A stretch of DNA of 64,000 nucleotides from PALSA-612 sp963791225 (lineage in GTDB: Bacteria; Actinomycetota; Thermoleophilia; Gaiellales; Gaiellaceae): the NCBI GenBank assembly GCA_963791225.1, contig CAWBRV010000008.1:744001-808000 (forward strand), given 5' to 3'. Position numbers and translations under genes: made by a program. This document shows positions 9,071 through 17,639 of this stretch, one piece after another (position 1 is the first letter of the stretch; each line of letters begins with the position of its first letter). The notes beneath the pieces are model-generated. The model worked only from the letters and a program-made list of their open reading frames with translations, made no database searches and had not been told where the DNA came from.

Positions 9071-9727
9071 CGTGTGGTGGCCGCGAATCGTGTGCCAGGC
9101 CTGCCAGGTGATCCGCAGGATCACGAGCGTGATCACGAGGCCGATGATCGGGTCGGCGCGATCCCAGCCGATCGCTGCTGCTCCGGCGGCGAGCAGGACG
9201 GCGAGGCTGACGTAGCCGTCCGCGCGGGCATGGTCGCCGTCGGCGACCAGCGCCGGGCTGTCGAGCTTCCTGCCGGCGCGCGTTCGGATCCGCGCCGCGA
9301 GCTCGTTCCCGGCGAAGCCGATCACGCCCGCGGCAGCGAGCCACCACAGGTGCGTGAGCGTCTGCGGGTGGATGAAGCGGAGGATGGTCTGGACGAGCGC
9401 GACGCAGGCGCTGGCGAAGATCGCCAGCACGACTGCGAGGCCGGCGAGCCGCTCCGCACGCGCGCTGCGCATCAGGAACGCGACGGCGAGAGGGATCGCG
9501 GTCGACGCGTCGCCGAAGTTGTGGATCAGGTCGGCGAGCAGGGAGACGCTCGACGTGATCGTGTAGATCAGCGTCTGGATCGTCGCCGTGACGGCCAGGA
9601 CGGCGAGGCTGATCGCGACCGCCCGCAGGCCCGCGTGCGAGCGAACGGTCGCCGGGTCGACGAGCCCGTGGGAGTGGCCGTGACCGCCGTGGACATGGAG
9701 GTGGCGATGCTTCAGCACGGGTCGCAA
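9068..9727 (-). CDS. Cation diffusion facilitator (CDF) family transporter, short form
   Basis: A 219-residue membrane protein of the CDF family, which exports divalent metals (Zn, Co, Fe, Mn) in exchange for protons. The N-terminus is histidine-rich (HRHLHVHGGHGHSHG). Two metal-site helices are visible: LLADLIHNFGD and DGDHARADGYVSL (HxxxD type). The protein stops after the last membrane helix (ITWQAWHTIRGHHT), so the cytoplasmic C-terminal dimerisation domain of ~80-100 residues is missing; such CTD-less CDFs exist. The start is uncertain: TTG 9727 gives the listed length and GTG 9718 is as good. Substrate metal is not predictable. Confidence 0.85.
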   Translation of the reverse strand: MRPVLKHRHLHVHGGHGHSHGLVDPATVRSHAGLRAVAISLAVLAVTATIQTLIYTITSSVSLLADLIHNFGDASTAIPLAVAFLMRSARAERLAGLAVVLAIFASACVALVQTILRFIHPQTLTHLWWLAAAGVIGFAGNELAARIRTRAGRKLDSPALVADGDHARADGYVSLAVLLAAGAAAIGWDRADPIIGLVITLVILRITWQAWHTIRGHHT

Positions 9728-9742
9728 CGGCCGGCCCGCGTA

Positions 9743-9928
9743 CTACGCGGGGCGTCTGGTGAACCGGCGCATAGCCGCCGCCAGCGCCAGTAGTGGCACC
9801 GCTGCAAGGCTGAGCAGGTTCGTCGTGACACAGGTTCGACATGCGTTGCAGCAGGCCGTCGCCATCGGAGCGTGCCCGGCGTACTTCCCGGCGACCTGAG
9901 TCAGCCTGCCGGTGGCGATCTGTTTCAC
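9743..9928 (-). CDS. Possible small cysteine-rich membrane peptide
   Basis: A 61-residue frame with CCNACRTC in the middle, followed by one hydrophobic helix (TTNLLSLAAVPLLALAAAM) and an RRFTRRP tail. The layout (Cys pairs, single helix, basic end) is plausible for a small metal-handling membrane peptide just upstream of a cation transporter. There is no clear Shine-Dalgarno and the start would be GTG. I know no homologue, so this is a tentative call. Confidence 0.35.
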   Translation of the reverse strand: MKQIATGRLTQVAGKYAGHAPMATACCNACRTCVTTNLLSLAAVPLLALAAAMRRFTRRPA

Positions 9929-9990
9929 ACCAGGGAGCGTACCGGCTCAAGTCACGCGGCTCCGCTTACGATGCCGTAACAGGCCCCGGC

Positions 9991-9996
9991 TATGAT
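9991..9996 (+). promoter_or_regulatory. -10 box for the methyltransferase gene
   Basis: TATGAT (five of six to TATAAT) is followed by TCGACC and then GTG 10003, the geometry of a leaderless transcript. A terminator-like hairpin follows within 50 bases, so this promoter may instead make a short transcript. Confidence 0.5.
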
Positions 9997-10002
9997 TCGA
10001 CC

Positions 10003-11148
10003 GTGGCCGGCGAGTCCGAGAAAACCCCTGCTTCTGCGGGGGTTTTGTCGTCCGAAGAAGTCGACGTGGACGCGCTCTTCGCGCGCCTTCAGGACGAGGT
10101 GCGACGGGGCGGCGGCGGCGGCGCGGACGACGGTCGCGACGGCAGCGCCCGGCTGGCATGGCGCAACCAGGCAGAACGGCTCTGGTCCGTGTCGGCCGAA
10201 CGCCCGATCAGGCGCCGGCCGGGCGCGCGAGGCTTCGTCGCCTACGGCGTCAAGAAGGCGCTGCGGCCGCTCCTGCGCTGGTACGTCGAACCGCTCGCGG
10301 CCGAGCAGCGCGGCTACAACGACGCGTTGCTGAAGCTCGTCGACGAGCTCTCCGAGCGGGCCGATAGCTCGGCGGCCGGGGAGGACGCGGCGCGGCGATC
10401 GCTGGCCGAGCTCGAGGAGCGCCTCACCCGCGTCGAGCGCCGACCGCGCGCGGACGGCGCACCTGCCCCGGTTCAGACCGTCGCCGCCCAGACCGGCGCC
10501 GACAACTTCCCGGACTACTTCGCCTACGAGTCGCGCATGCGCGGCTCGACCGAGTCGGTCCGCGAGCGGCAGCGTCGGTACGTCGACGACTTCCGCGAGG
10601 CGGCGCCGATGCTCGACGTCGGCTGCGGCCGGGGCGAATTGCTCGCGCTCCTCCGCGAGGCGGGCGTCGAGGCGCGGGGGGTCGACGCGGACGCCGACAT
10701 GGTTGCCTACGCCCGCGGCGAGGGGCTCGACGTCGAGCAGGCGGACGCGACGGCGTACCTGGACGGCCTGGAAGACGGCTCCCTCGGCGGCATCTTCGCG
10801 GGGCAGGTCGTCGAGCACCTGCCGCCCGCGACGCTCGTCCGGCTCCTCGAGCTGTCCGCGCGGAAGCTCCGCCCCGGCGGGTTGCTCGTCGCGGAGACGA
10901 TCAACCCCCTCTCGCCGCTTGCGCTCCGGAGCTACTTCGCCGACCTCACCCACGCTCAGCCGCTCGTCCCCGAGACGCTCGCCCTGCTCGCGCGCCAGGT
11001 CGGCTTCCGCGAGGTCGAGACGCGGTTCCTGAACGAGCCGGCCGAGCGCCTCACGATCCCGGACGACCCGGTCATCGCCGCGAACGTCCGCAAGCTGAAC
11101 GAGATCCTGTTCGCCCCGCTCGACTACGCAATCCTGGCTCGCACGTGA
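10003..11148 (+). CDS. Class I SAM-dependent methyltransferase, glycan-region type
   Basis: A 381-residue protein (367 if TTG 10045 is used). The N-terminus has an acidic EEVDVDALFARLQDEVRR helix, then a basic region and a helical spacer to about residue 160. The C-terminal half is a Rossmann methyltransferase: MLDVGCGRGELLALL binds SAM, followed by GVDADADMV, QVVEHLPP and RPGGLLVAETINP. Proteins of this layout are common in polysaccharide loci and often methylate glycan ends, which is inference here. Start choice is open: GTG 10003 fits the TATGAT box, but the family-like N-terminus begins after a strong hairpin, where TTG 10045 sits. It begins the rightward glycan cluster but is separated from the next gene by a repeat element. 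Confidence 0.85.
   Translation: MAGESEKTPASAGVLSSEEVDVDALFARLQDEVRRGGGGGADDGRDGSARLAWRNQAERLWSVSAERPIRRRPGARGFVAYGVKKALRPLLRWYVEPLAAEQRGYNDALLKLVDELSERADSSAAGEDAARRSLAELEERLTRVERRPRADGAPAPVQTVAAQTGADNFPDYFAYESRMRGSTESVRERQRRYVDDFREAAPMLDVGCGRGELLALLREAGVEARGVDADADMVAYARGEGLDVEQADATAYLDGLEDGSLGGIFAGQVVEHLPPATLVRLLELSARKLRPGGLLVAETINPLSPLALRSYFADLTHAQPLVPETLALLARQVGFREVETRFLNEPAERLTIPDDPVIAANVRKLNEILFAPLDYAILART
10021..10046 (+). terminator. Terminator-like or attenuator hairpin at the 5' end of the methyltransferase gene
   Basis: AAAACCCCTGC-TTCT-GCGGGGGTTTT forms an 11 bp stem with one G-T wobble and a 4-base loop, ending in four T. This is a standard intrinsic-terminator shape, yet it lies within the first 15 codons if GTG 10003 is the start. 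It may end upstream transcripts, attenuate the promoter at 9991, or hide the GGGGG ahead of TTG 10045. Confidence 0.6.
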
Positions 11149-11177
11149 AAAGTGACGCGGGCCAGCCGCGGTCATCT

Positions 11178-11277
11178 GCCGCGAAGCACGGGCTTGGCCC
11201 GGGCGTAGCTCGGGCCGCGCGACATGCGAACACAAGGGGAAGGGGGCTCACGGGGGAAACCGGCTGTTTCCCCCGTG
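11178..11277 (+). repeat. Dispersed ~100 bp hairpin repeat, copy A
   Basis: The element begins at GCCGCGAAGC, contains GGCGTAGCTCGGGCCGC, then AAGGGGGC, and ends in a perfect hairpin (CACGGGGGAAAC, loop CGGCT, GTTTCCCCCGTG; 11249-11277). Copies B (60232-60331), C (61526-61624) and D (33164-33264, inverted) have the same order and length. It sits directly before the start of the next glycosyltransferase. Confidence 0.75.
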
Positions 11278-11305
11278 CAGCACGGCGATGAGAATCGCCG
11301 TGCTG
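11278..11305 (+). promoter_or_regulatory. Perfect hairpin enclosing the start codon of the glycosyltransferase
   Basis: CAGCACGGCGAT-GAGA-ATCGCCGTGCTG is a perfect 12 bp stem with a GAGA (GNRA) tetraloop. The start codon ATG 11288-11290 spans the stem/loop junction. If it forms in mRNA it would hinder initiation, and it starts one base after the repeat-A hairpin. No coding reason forces the upstream arm, which is non-coding. Confidence 0.55.
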
Positions 11306-12286
11306 CGCCCGCAGGTCGCGTTCTCGCGCGGCGGTGCCGAGATCTTCACGGACGAGCTCGTGCGGCAGCTCCGCGAGCGCGGGCACGAGGCCGAGATCGT
11401 GTCGGTGCCGTTCAAGTGGTATCCGGGGCAGCGCGTCCTCACGCAGGCGTTCCTCTGGCGGCTGCTCGACCTGACCGAGGCGGACGGCGCTCCGATCGAC
11501 ATGGTCGTCGCGACGAAGTTCCCGTCCTACTGCATCCGCCATCCGAACAAGGTCGTCTGGCTCCTGCACCAGTTTCGCCAGGCGTACGAGCTCGACCGAA
11601 CCGAGCTCGGTCAGTTCTCCGAGTCGGCCGAGGACCGCGCGCTGCGGGGGCGCGTCCAGCGACTCGACGAGACGGCGCTCGGCGAGGCGAGGAAGCTGTT
11701 CGCGACCTCGGGGAACGTGGCCGAGCGGCTCCGGCGCTCGACCGGGCTCGAGGCCGAGGTGCTGCCGCACCCGCCGCAGGAGCTCCCCTACCGCACGGAG
11801 GCCTACGAGCCGTTCGTGCTCTCCGTCAACCGGCTCGACCGCGCGAAGCGGATCGACCTGCTGATCGAGGCAGCCGCCCGGCAGGGCGTGGACGTCGTGA
11901 TCGTCGGCGACGGGCCGGACCGAGGGCGGCTCGAGTCGCTCGCGAACGGCCGCGCGCGGTTCACGGGCCGCATCTCCGAACAGGAGCTGGCCGACCTGTA
12001 CGCACGCTGCCGTGCCGTCTTCTACGCGCCGGTCGACGAGGACTTCGGCATGGTGCCGTTCGAGGCGTTCCTGGCCGAGAAGCCCGTGCTGACGACGACG
12101 GACGCGGGCGGGCCGCTCGACGTCGTCCACGAGCGCGAGACGGGCCGCGTCGTCGAGCCGACGGTCGATGCGATCGCGGCCGCGCTCACGATCGGCGAGG
12201 ACGAGGCACGTGCGTGGGGCAAGGCCGGCAAGGCGCTCGCCGAGCAGGTCACCTGGGACAGCGCGATCGACAGGCTGCTCGCATGA
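11288..12286 (+). CDS. Family 4 glycosyltransferase
   Basis: A 332-residue GT-B enzyme. The N-terminus MRIAVLRPQVAFSRGGAE has the glycine loop of the acceptor domain. The C-terminal domain begins near PFVLSVNRLDRAKRIDLLI and has VGDGPDRGRLE and APVDEDFGMVPFEAFLAEKP, the EX7E-type donor site. It probably adds a sugar to a lipid-linked surface glycan. It is the first of a run of nine rightward genes (11288-20051) with stop/start overlaps at nearly every junction, here ATGA with the next gene. The start codon lies in a hairpin, so initiation may be controlled for the whole run. Confidence 0.9.
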   Translation: MRIAVLRPQVAFSRGGAEIFTDELVRQLRERGHEAEIVSVPFKWYPGQRVLTQAFLWRLLDLTEADGAPIDMVVATKFPSYCIRHPNKVVWLLHQFRQAYELDRTELGQFSESAEDRALRGRVQRLDETALGEARKLFATSGNVAERLRRSTGLEAEVLPHPPQELPYRTEAYEPFVLSVNRLDRAKRIDLLIEAAARQGVDVVIVGDGPDRGRLESLANGRARFTGRISEQELADLYARCRAVFYAPVDEDFGMVPFEAFLAEKPVLTTTDAGGPLDVVHERETGRVVEPTVDAIAAALTIGEDEARAWGKAGKALAEQVTWDSAIDRLLA

Positions 12287-13500
12287 AGGTCGCCTACTAC
12301 TCGCCGATGCCACCGTCCCGGTCGGGCGTGGCCGACTACAGCGCGCTGCTCCTGCCCGAGCTCGAGCAGCGGATCGACGTGGTGGTCGCGCGGCCGGGGC
12401 GGTTCCGCCGGGCGCCGCACGCCGACGTCTCGCTGTACCACATCGGCAACGACCCCGACGCCCACGGCTGGATCGCCCGGGCGCTCGCCGCGCGGCCCGG
12501 CGTCGTCGTCCTGCACGAGTTCGTGCTCCACCACCTCGTCGCCGGGCTGACGCTCGGGCGAGGCGACTCCCGCGGCTACCTCGACGCGATGGAGCGCGGG
12601 CACGGGCTGGCCGGACGGCTGCTCGCGTTCGGCGTGACCGAGGGCCGCATCCCCCCGCTCTGGGAGACGCGACCCGAGGCGTTCCCGCTCGCCGGCGACG
12701 TGCTCGCGGACGCGACCGGGCTGATCGTCCACTCGGCGTTCGTCGAGGGACGCGCGCGCGCTGCCGGCTTCGACGGCCCGGTCTGGCGGATCCCTCACCC
12801 GGCCTGGCCACTGCCCGACGCCACGCCGGCCTCGGTCGAGGGCAGCCCGCTGATGGGCTGCTTCGGCCACCTGAACGAGAGCAAGCGCATCCCGCAGCTG
12901 CTGGCTGCGTTCGCGCGCCTCCGCGGTGCCCGCCCCGAGGCGAGGCTCCTGCTCGTCGGCGCGTTCGCGGACCGGCTGACCGGGCTCGAGATTCCCGAGG
13001 GCGTGATCCGCGAGAACTACGTCAGCGAGGAGCGGCTCTGGTCGCTGATGGCGGCCTGCGACGCGATCGTCTCGCTGCGGTCGCCGACGATGGGCGAGAC
13101 CTCGGGCTCGGCCATCCGCGCGCTCTCGCTCGGCAAGCCGCTCGTCGTCTCCGACGTCGGCTGGTTCGGCGAGCTTCCCGGCGGCGCGGCGATCCGTGTG
13201 CCGGTGGACGAGTACGAGGTCGACTCGCTCACGGCCGCCCTCGAGCTGCTCGCCGGCGATCCCGCCGCGCGCGAGGCGATGGGGGTTGCCGCGCGCACGC
13301 TCGTCGAGCGCGACCACGCCCTGCCGCGCGTCGCCGACCTGTACGTCTCTGCGCTCGAGCAGGCCGCGGGCGGCGAGGCCGTCCGCGACGCCACGCTGCG
13401 CGAGGTCGCCGAGGCCGCCGCCGAGGTCGGGATCGACCCGGACGGCGAGGCCGCGGCCGAGCTGGCGATGCGGCTGGACGAGGTCGAGCTTGGCGGTTGA
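12283..13500 (+). CDS. Glycosyltransferase (GT4-like)
   Basis: A 405-residue GT-B-like protein. The N-terminus MKVAYYSPMPPSRSGVADYS is typical of glycosyltransferases acting on surface glycans. VVVLHEFVLHHL marks the first domain. The second has GCFGHLNESKRI and then LRSPTMGETSGSAIRALSLG in place of the usual EGFG-type motif. About 50 acidic residues at the C-terminus (EVAEAAAEVGIDPDGEA) extend past the usual fold. It is coupled by ATGA to the upstream gene and overlaps the next start by 11 bp. Donor and acceptor are not predictable. Confidence 0.85.
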   Translation: MKVAYYSPMPPSRSGVADYSALLLPELEQRIDVVVARPGRFRRAPHADVSLYHIGNDPDAHGWIARALAARPGVVVLHEFVLHHLVAGLTLGRGDSRGYLDAMERGHGLAGRLLAFGVTEGRIPPLWETRPEAFPLAGDVLADATGLIVHSAFVEGRARAAGFDGPVWRIPHPAWPLPDATPASVEGSPLMGCFGHLNESKRIPQLLAAFARLRGARPEARLLLVGAFADRLTGLEIPEGVIRENYVSEERLWSLMAACDAIVSLRSPTMGETSGSAIRALSLGKPLVVSDVGWFGELPGGAAIRVPVDEYEVDSLTAALELLAGDPAAREAMGVAARTLVERDHALPRVADLYVSALEQAAGGEAVRDATLREVAEAAAEVGIDPDGEAAAELAMRLDEVELGG

Positions 13501-15592
13501 GACAGCGGTTCCCACGCGCGCCCTCGACCGCGCCTCGACGCTCGCGCGCGCGATCCCGGTCTGGGCCTGGCTCACCGGGATCGTCGTGCTCTCGGCCGGC
13601 ATCCGCTACGCGTTCACGCGCCAGATCGTGGCGCCGTGGATCATGGTCGACGAGCTCATCTACTCGGAGCTCGCGAAGAGCTTCGCCGCGTCGGGGCACT
13701 TCCTCGTCCGCGACCATTCGACCGGCGCCTACGGCTACGTCTACCCGATCCTGATCGCGCCGGCGTGGGCCGTCTTCAGGGCGGTGCCCGACGCCTACGC
13801 GGCCGCGAAGGGGATCAACTCGCTGGTCATGTCGCTCGCTGCGATCCCCACCTACTTCATCGCGCGGCGGGTGCTCGGGACGTGGCTCTCGCTGGCTGCG
13901 GCCGCGTTCGCCGTGGCGGTGCCCTCGATGGTCTACACCGGCACGCTGATGACCGAGAACGCGTTCTATCCCGTCTTCCTCGCGGCCGTCCTCGCCCTCG
14001 TCGTCTGGATCGACCGCCCAACGCCTGCGAACACGGCGATCGTCGTCGGGCTCTGCCTCTTCGCCTTCCTGACGCGCGCGCAGGCGATCGCGCTCGGCCC
14101 GGCGATCCTCACCGCTCCGCTTCTCCTCGCCGGGCGCGAGGCGTTCCGGCGCTACCGCCTCATGTACCTGCTGGTCGGTATCGGCGCGGTTCTCGTCGTG
14201 GTCGAGCAGGTCGCGCGCGGCCGGTCCGTGTTCGGGATCTTCGGCGCCTACAAGGTGGCCGGCTCGTCGCACTACTCGTTCGGCGAGGTGATCCGCTGGT
14301 TCCTCTACCACGTGTCCGAGCTCGACCTGTCGCTCGGGGTGCTGCCGTTCGCGGCGCTGCTCGTGCTCGCGCTCGGCCTCCGCGCGCTATCGCGGCCCGA
14401 GAAGGTGCTGATCTCCGCGACGGTGGCGGTCAGCTTCTGGCTCGTGCTCGAGGTGGCGACCTTCGCGTCCGAGCAGTCGTTCCGGGTCGAGGAGCGGAAC
14501 ATGTTCTACGTCGCGCCGCTGTTCGTGATCGCGCTGCTCGTCTGGATCGACCGCGGGTTGCCGCGCGGCACGGTCTGGGCGACTGCGGGGATCATCGTCG
14601 CGGCGGCGCTCCCGGGCGCGTTGCCGTACTCGAGCCTGATCGGATTGAACGCGCTCTCGGACACGATCGCGCTGATCCCGCTCGGATGGCTCGTCGAGCG
14701 GGGGTTGGGCCTCGACGACGTCGGACTCGTGGTCGTCTTCGTCTGTGCGGGCGCCGGCCTGCTGTTCCTGCTGATCCCAAGGCGGTATGCCCTCGTACTG
14801 CCGCTGCTCGTCCTCGTCTACTTCGCCGTCTCGCAGGCGTCGATCCAGTCGAAGCACCACCAGCAGTCGCTCGAGTCCCTGTACGGCGGCATCTCGGCAC
14901 CCCCGCTCCATCGCGACTGGATCGACCGCACGGTCGGCTCGAGCGCGCACGTCGCGGCCGTGTGGACCGGGAACACGGACAAGTTCACGATCTGGGAGAA
15001 CGAGATCTTCAACCGCAGCGTCGGCACCGTCTACGCGACCGGCCCACCGCTGCCCGGCGACCTGGCGGAGACGCCGGTGACGATCAGCCGCGCATCGGGC
15101 GTCCTCGTCGGCCCGGGCGGCCGCGTGGTTCGCGCCCGCTACGCGCTCGCGGACACGTCGCTCGCACTGGAGGGCAAGGTGATCGCGCAGGACGTGAACA
15201 AGCGGATGGTGCTCTACCGCGTGAACGGGCCGCTGCGGCAGGTCTCGCGCGTGACCGGCGTCTACGGGGACACGTGGTCGGGCAAGCACGCCGCGTACAC
15301 GCGCTTCCACTGCACCGGCGGGACGGTGATCGTGCAGTTGCAGGGCGACCCGAACCTGTTCAAGACGCCCAACACCGTCACGGCCACGAGCGCCGGCCGC
15401 AGGATCCACGCAGTCGTGCCGGCCGGCGGGAAGACGCTGATGCGCGTGCCGCTGCATCCGGCCGCCGGCCGCTGCACGGTTCGCTTCACCGTCGGCCAGG
15501 TCGCGGTCCCGGCAGTCGTCCTCGGCCCGCCGAACACGGACACGCGCGCGCTCGGCGTGCACTTCAACCGCTTCACGTACCTGCCCTCGTGA
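13490..15592 (+). CDS. Large GT-C-like membrane protein
   Basis: A 700-residue protein with about a dozen membrane helices (residues ~20-460) followed by an extracytoplasmic domain of ~240 residues. An acidic DELIYSELAKSF segment lies in the first outer loop after helix 1, the position where GT-C (ArnT/GT39/GT87-type) enzymes hold catalytic acids. SFRVEERNMFYVAPLFVI recurs as RVEERNLIYLVPLLFV in the 741-residue protein at 20008-22233, so the two are paralogues. It would use polyprenyl-phosphate sugars outside the membrane. TTG 13490 is chosen: GAGG lies before it and it begins just before the hydrophobic N-terminus. Confidence 0.82.
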   Translation: MAVETAVPTRALDRASTLARAIPVWAWLTGIVVLSAGIRYAFTRQIVAPWIMVDELIYSELAKSFAASGHFLVRDHSTGAYGYVYPILIAPAWAVFRAVPDAYAAAKGINSLVMSLAAIPTYFIARRVLGTWLSLAAAAFAVAVPSMVYTGTLMTENAFYPVFLAAVLALVVWIDRPTPANTAIVVGLCLFAFLTRAQAIALGPAILTAPLLLAGREAFRRYRLMYLLVGIGAVLVVVEQVARGRSVFGIFGAYKVAGSSHYSFGEVIRWFLYHVSELDLSLGVLPFAALLVLALGLRALSRPEKVLISATVAVSFWLVLEVATFASEQSFRVEERNMFYVAPLFVIALLVWIDRGLPRGTVWATAGIIVAAALPGALPYSSLIGLNALSDTIALIPLGWLVERGLGLDDVGLVVVFVCAGAGLLFLLIPRRYALVLPLLVLVYFAVSQASIQSKHHQQSLESLYGGISAPPLHRDWIDRTVGSSAHVAAVWTGNTDKFTIWENEIFNRSVGTVYATGPPLPGDLAETPVTISRASGVLVGPGGRVVRARYALADTSLALEGKVIAQDVNKRMVLYRVNGPLRQVSRVTGVYGDTWSGKHAAYTRFHCTGGTVIVQLQGDPNLFKTPNTVTATSAGRRIHAVVPAGGKTLMRVPLHPAAGRCTVRFTVGQVAVPAVVLGPPNTDTRALGVHFNRFTYLPS

Positions 15593-16659
15593 GAGTCGCG
15601 TTCGACGTCTCGCCGCTGTCGCATCCACGGGCGGGCATCGGCCGCTATCTCCGCGGCTCGCTGGCGGGGCTCGTCGAGGCGGCGGGCGGCGAGCACGAGA
15701 TCGTCGCCTTCGCGCCGACGAGCCCGCAGGGCAAGAAGGCGATCCCTGCGGCGCTGGACGGGATCGCGGTCGAGCCGCACCTGCAGTTCCTTCCGTTCGC
15801 GCACGCCTGGCGGCAGGCCTGGAGCCGCGCCGGCTGGCCGCCCGCGGAGCGCTTCCTCGGGGCGTTCGACGTGCTCCACTACTCGGACTGGATGTTCCCG
15901 CCCCAGCGTGCGGGCTTGCGGGCGACCACCGTCCACGACCTCGTGCCCATGCGCTTCCCCGAGTGGGTGCAGGGGCGCACGCATTCGATGCACACGGCCA
16001 AGTACCGGGACGCGCGTCGCTGCGACGTCGTGTTCGCGAACTCGGACTTCACAGCGCGGGACGTCGTCGAGTTGCTCGGGGTCGACGCCGGTCGCGTGCG
16101 GGTGGCCTACCCCGGCGTCGACTCGGTCTTTCGGCCGGACGGCGAGCGGGCAGACCTGGGCGGCCCGTACGTCCTGAGCGTCGCCACGCTCGAGCCACGG
16201 AAGAACCTCGATGTCCTCGTCTCGGCGTTCAAGCTGCTCGCGCGCGACGACCTGCGCCTCGCGCTCGTGGGCGCGGCCGGCTGGGGCGAGCAGCCCACGC
16301 TCGACCACCCGTGCATCGTCCGGCTCGGCTACGTCGACGACGCCGAGCTCGCGCGCCTGTATCGCGGCGCCGCCGTCTTCGCCTATCCGTCGCGGTTTGA
16401 GGGCTTCGGGATCCCGATCGTCGAGGCGATGGCGAGCGGCGTCCCGGTCGTCGCGTCGTCTCACGAGTCGATGGACGAGGCCGCCGGCGACGCGGCCCTG
16501 CGAGCCGATCCCGAGGACGCGCAGGCGTTCGCCGCTGCGATCGAGGCCGCGTTCGCCGACCCCGCGCCGCTCGTCGAGCGCGGGCTGGCGCACGCGGCGC
16601 GCTTCTCGTGGCTCGACACGGGCAAGGCGTTCCTGGCCGGCTATGCCGGAGCCCCGTGA
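15589..16659 (+). CDS. Family 4 glycosyltransferase
   Basis: A 356-residue GT4 protein. VRVAFDVSPLSHPRAGIGRY is the acceptor-domain start. TTVHDLVPMRFPEWV, then ATLEPRKNLDVLVSAF begin the donor domain, and PSRFEGFGIPIVEAMASG is the EX7E-type motif. The start is GTG 15589, in a GTGA overlap with the preceding stop. It is closely related to the next two genes (shared LEPRKNL, IVEAMASG, VSPL), which suggests tandem duplication followed by acceptor or donor divergence. Confidence 0.92.
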   Translation: MRVAFDVSPLSHPRAGIGRYLRGSLAGLVEAAGGEHEIVAFAPTSPQGKKAIPAALDGIAVEPHLQFLPFAHAWRQAWSRAGWPPAERFLGAFDVLHYSDWMFPPQRAGLRATTVHDLVPMRFPEWVQGRTHSMHTAKYRDARRCDVVFANSDFTARDVVELLGVDAGRVRVAYPGVDSVFRPDGERADLGGPYVLSVATLEPRKNLDVLVSAFKLLARDDLRLALVGAAGWGEQPTLDHPCIVRLGYVDDAELARLYRGAAVFAYPSRFEGFGIPIVEAMASGVPVVASSHESMDEAAGDAALRADPEDAQAFAAAIEAAFADPAPLVERGLAHAARFSWLDTGKAFLAGYAGAP

Positions 16660-17639
16660 TGAGGGTCGGCCTCGACGTCTCGCCGCTCGACCAGACCGCG
16701 GCAGGCACGGCGCGCTACCTGCAGAGCCTCGACGGCATGGAGGGGATCGAGCTCGTGCCGCTCGCGCACCACGGCAGCGGCCGCGTGCAGACCGTCTACC
16801 GCGACGCCGTCTGGTACCCGCTCGTCCTCCCCAGGCTGGCGCGGAGGGAGCGCCTCGACGTGCTGCACTGCCCGACCTTCCGCGGCCCACTCGCCCGGAC
16901 CGCGTGTCCCCTCGTCGTTACCGTTCACGACCTTGCCGCCCTGCGCCGCCCGGAGACGTTCAACCAGTGGACGCGGCAGTACAGCCGCGTGTGTGTCTCT
17001 CGGGTGGTGCGGACGGCGACGCTCGTGATCGCCGTCTCCGAGCACACGAAGCGCGAGCTCGTCGAGGTGCTCGCGACGCCCGAGGGGAAGATCCGCGTCG
17101 TCCCGAACGGCGTCGCCGCGCTCTTCTCACCGGACGGCCCCGCGGAGCCCGGCGACTATGTCCTCGCCGTGGGGACGCTCGAGCCACGCAAGAACCTCGA
17201 ACGGCTGGCTCAGGCCACCCGCAGTCTCGGCGCCGAACTGCGGATCGCCGGTGCGACCGGGTGGGGCGACGTCCGGCCGGGCGGCGACGGTGTCCGCTTG
17301 CTCGGCCGCGTCTCCGACGTCGAGCTCGCGCGCCTCTACCGCGGCGCGCGCTGCCTCGCCTATCCGTCGCTCGAGGAGGGCTTCGGCATCCCGATCGTCG
17401 AGGCGATGGCGAGCGGCACGCCCGTCGTCACGTCACGTGGCGGCGCGACCGAGGAGGTGGCGGGAGGCGCGGCGGTGCTCGTCGACCCGCTCGACCCGGC
17501 CTCGATCGCCGCCGGGATCGAGGAGGCGGCCCGGCGGCGCGACGAGCTCGTCCAGGCGGGCCTCGCTCGCGCTCGGGACTTCGACTGGGCCGAGACGGCG
17601 CGCCGCACGGCCGAGGTCTACCGGGAGGCGGCGGCGTGA
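16659..17639 (+). CDS. Family 4 glycosyltransferase
   Basis: A 326-residue GT4 protein starting MRVGLDVSPLDQTAAGTARY. VVTVHDLAALRRPETF, then VGTLEPRKNLERLAQAT, and PSLEEGFGIPIVEAMASG are the expected motifs. The ATG shares one base with the preceding TGA. It is shorter than the neighbours at the N-terminal domain but appears complete. It is one of three adjacent paralogues. Confidence 0.92.
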   Translation: MRVGLDVSPLDQTAAGTARYLQSLDGMEGIELVPLAHHGSGRVQTVYRDAVWYPLVLPRLARRERLDVLHCPTFRGPLARTACPLVVTVHDLAALRRPETFNQWTRQYSRVCVSRVVRTATLVIAVSEHTKRELVEVLATPEGKIRVVPNGVAALFSPDGPAEPGDYVLAVGTLEPRKNLERLAQATRSLGAELRIAGATGWGDVRPGGDGVRLLGRVSDVELARLYRGARCLAYPSLEEGFGIPIVEAMASGTPVVTSRGGATEEVAGGAAVLVDPLDPASIAAGIEEAARRRDELVQAGLARARDFDWAETARRTAEVYREAAA

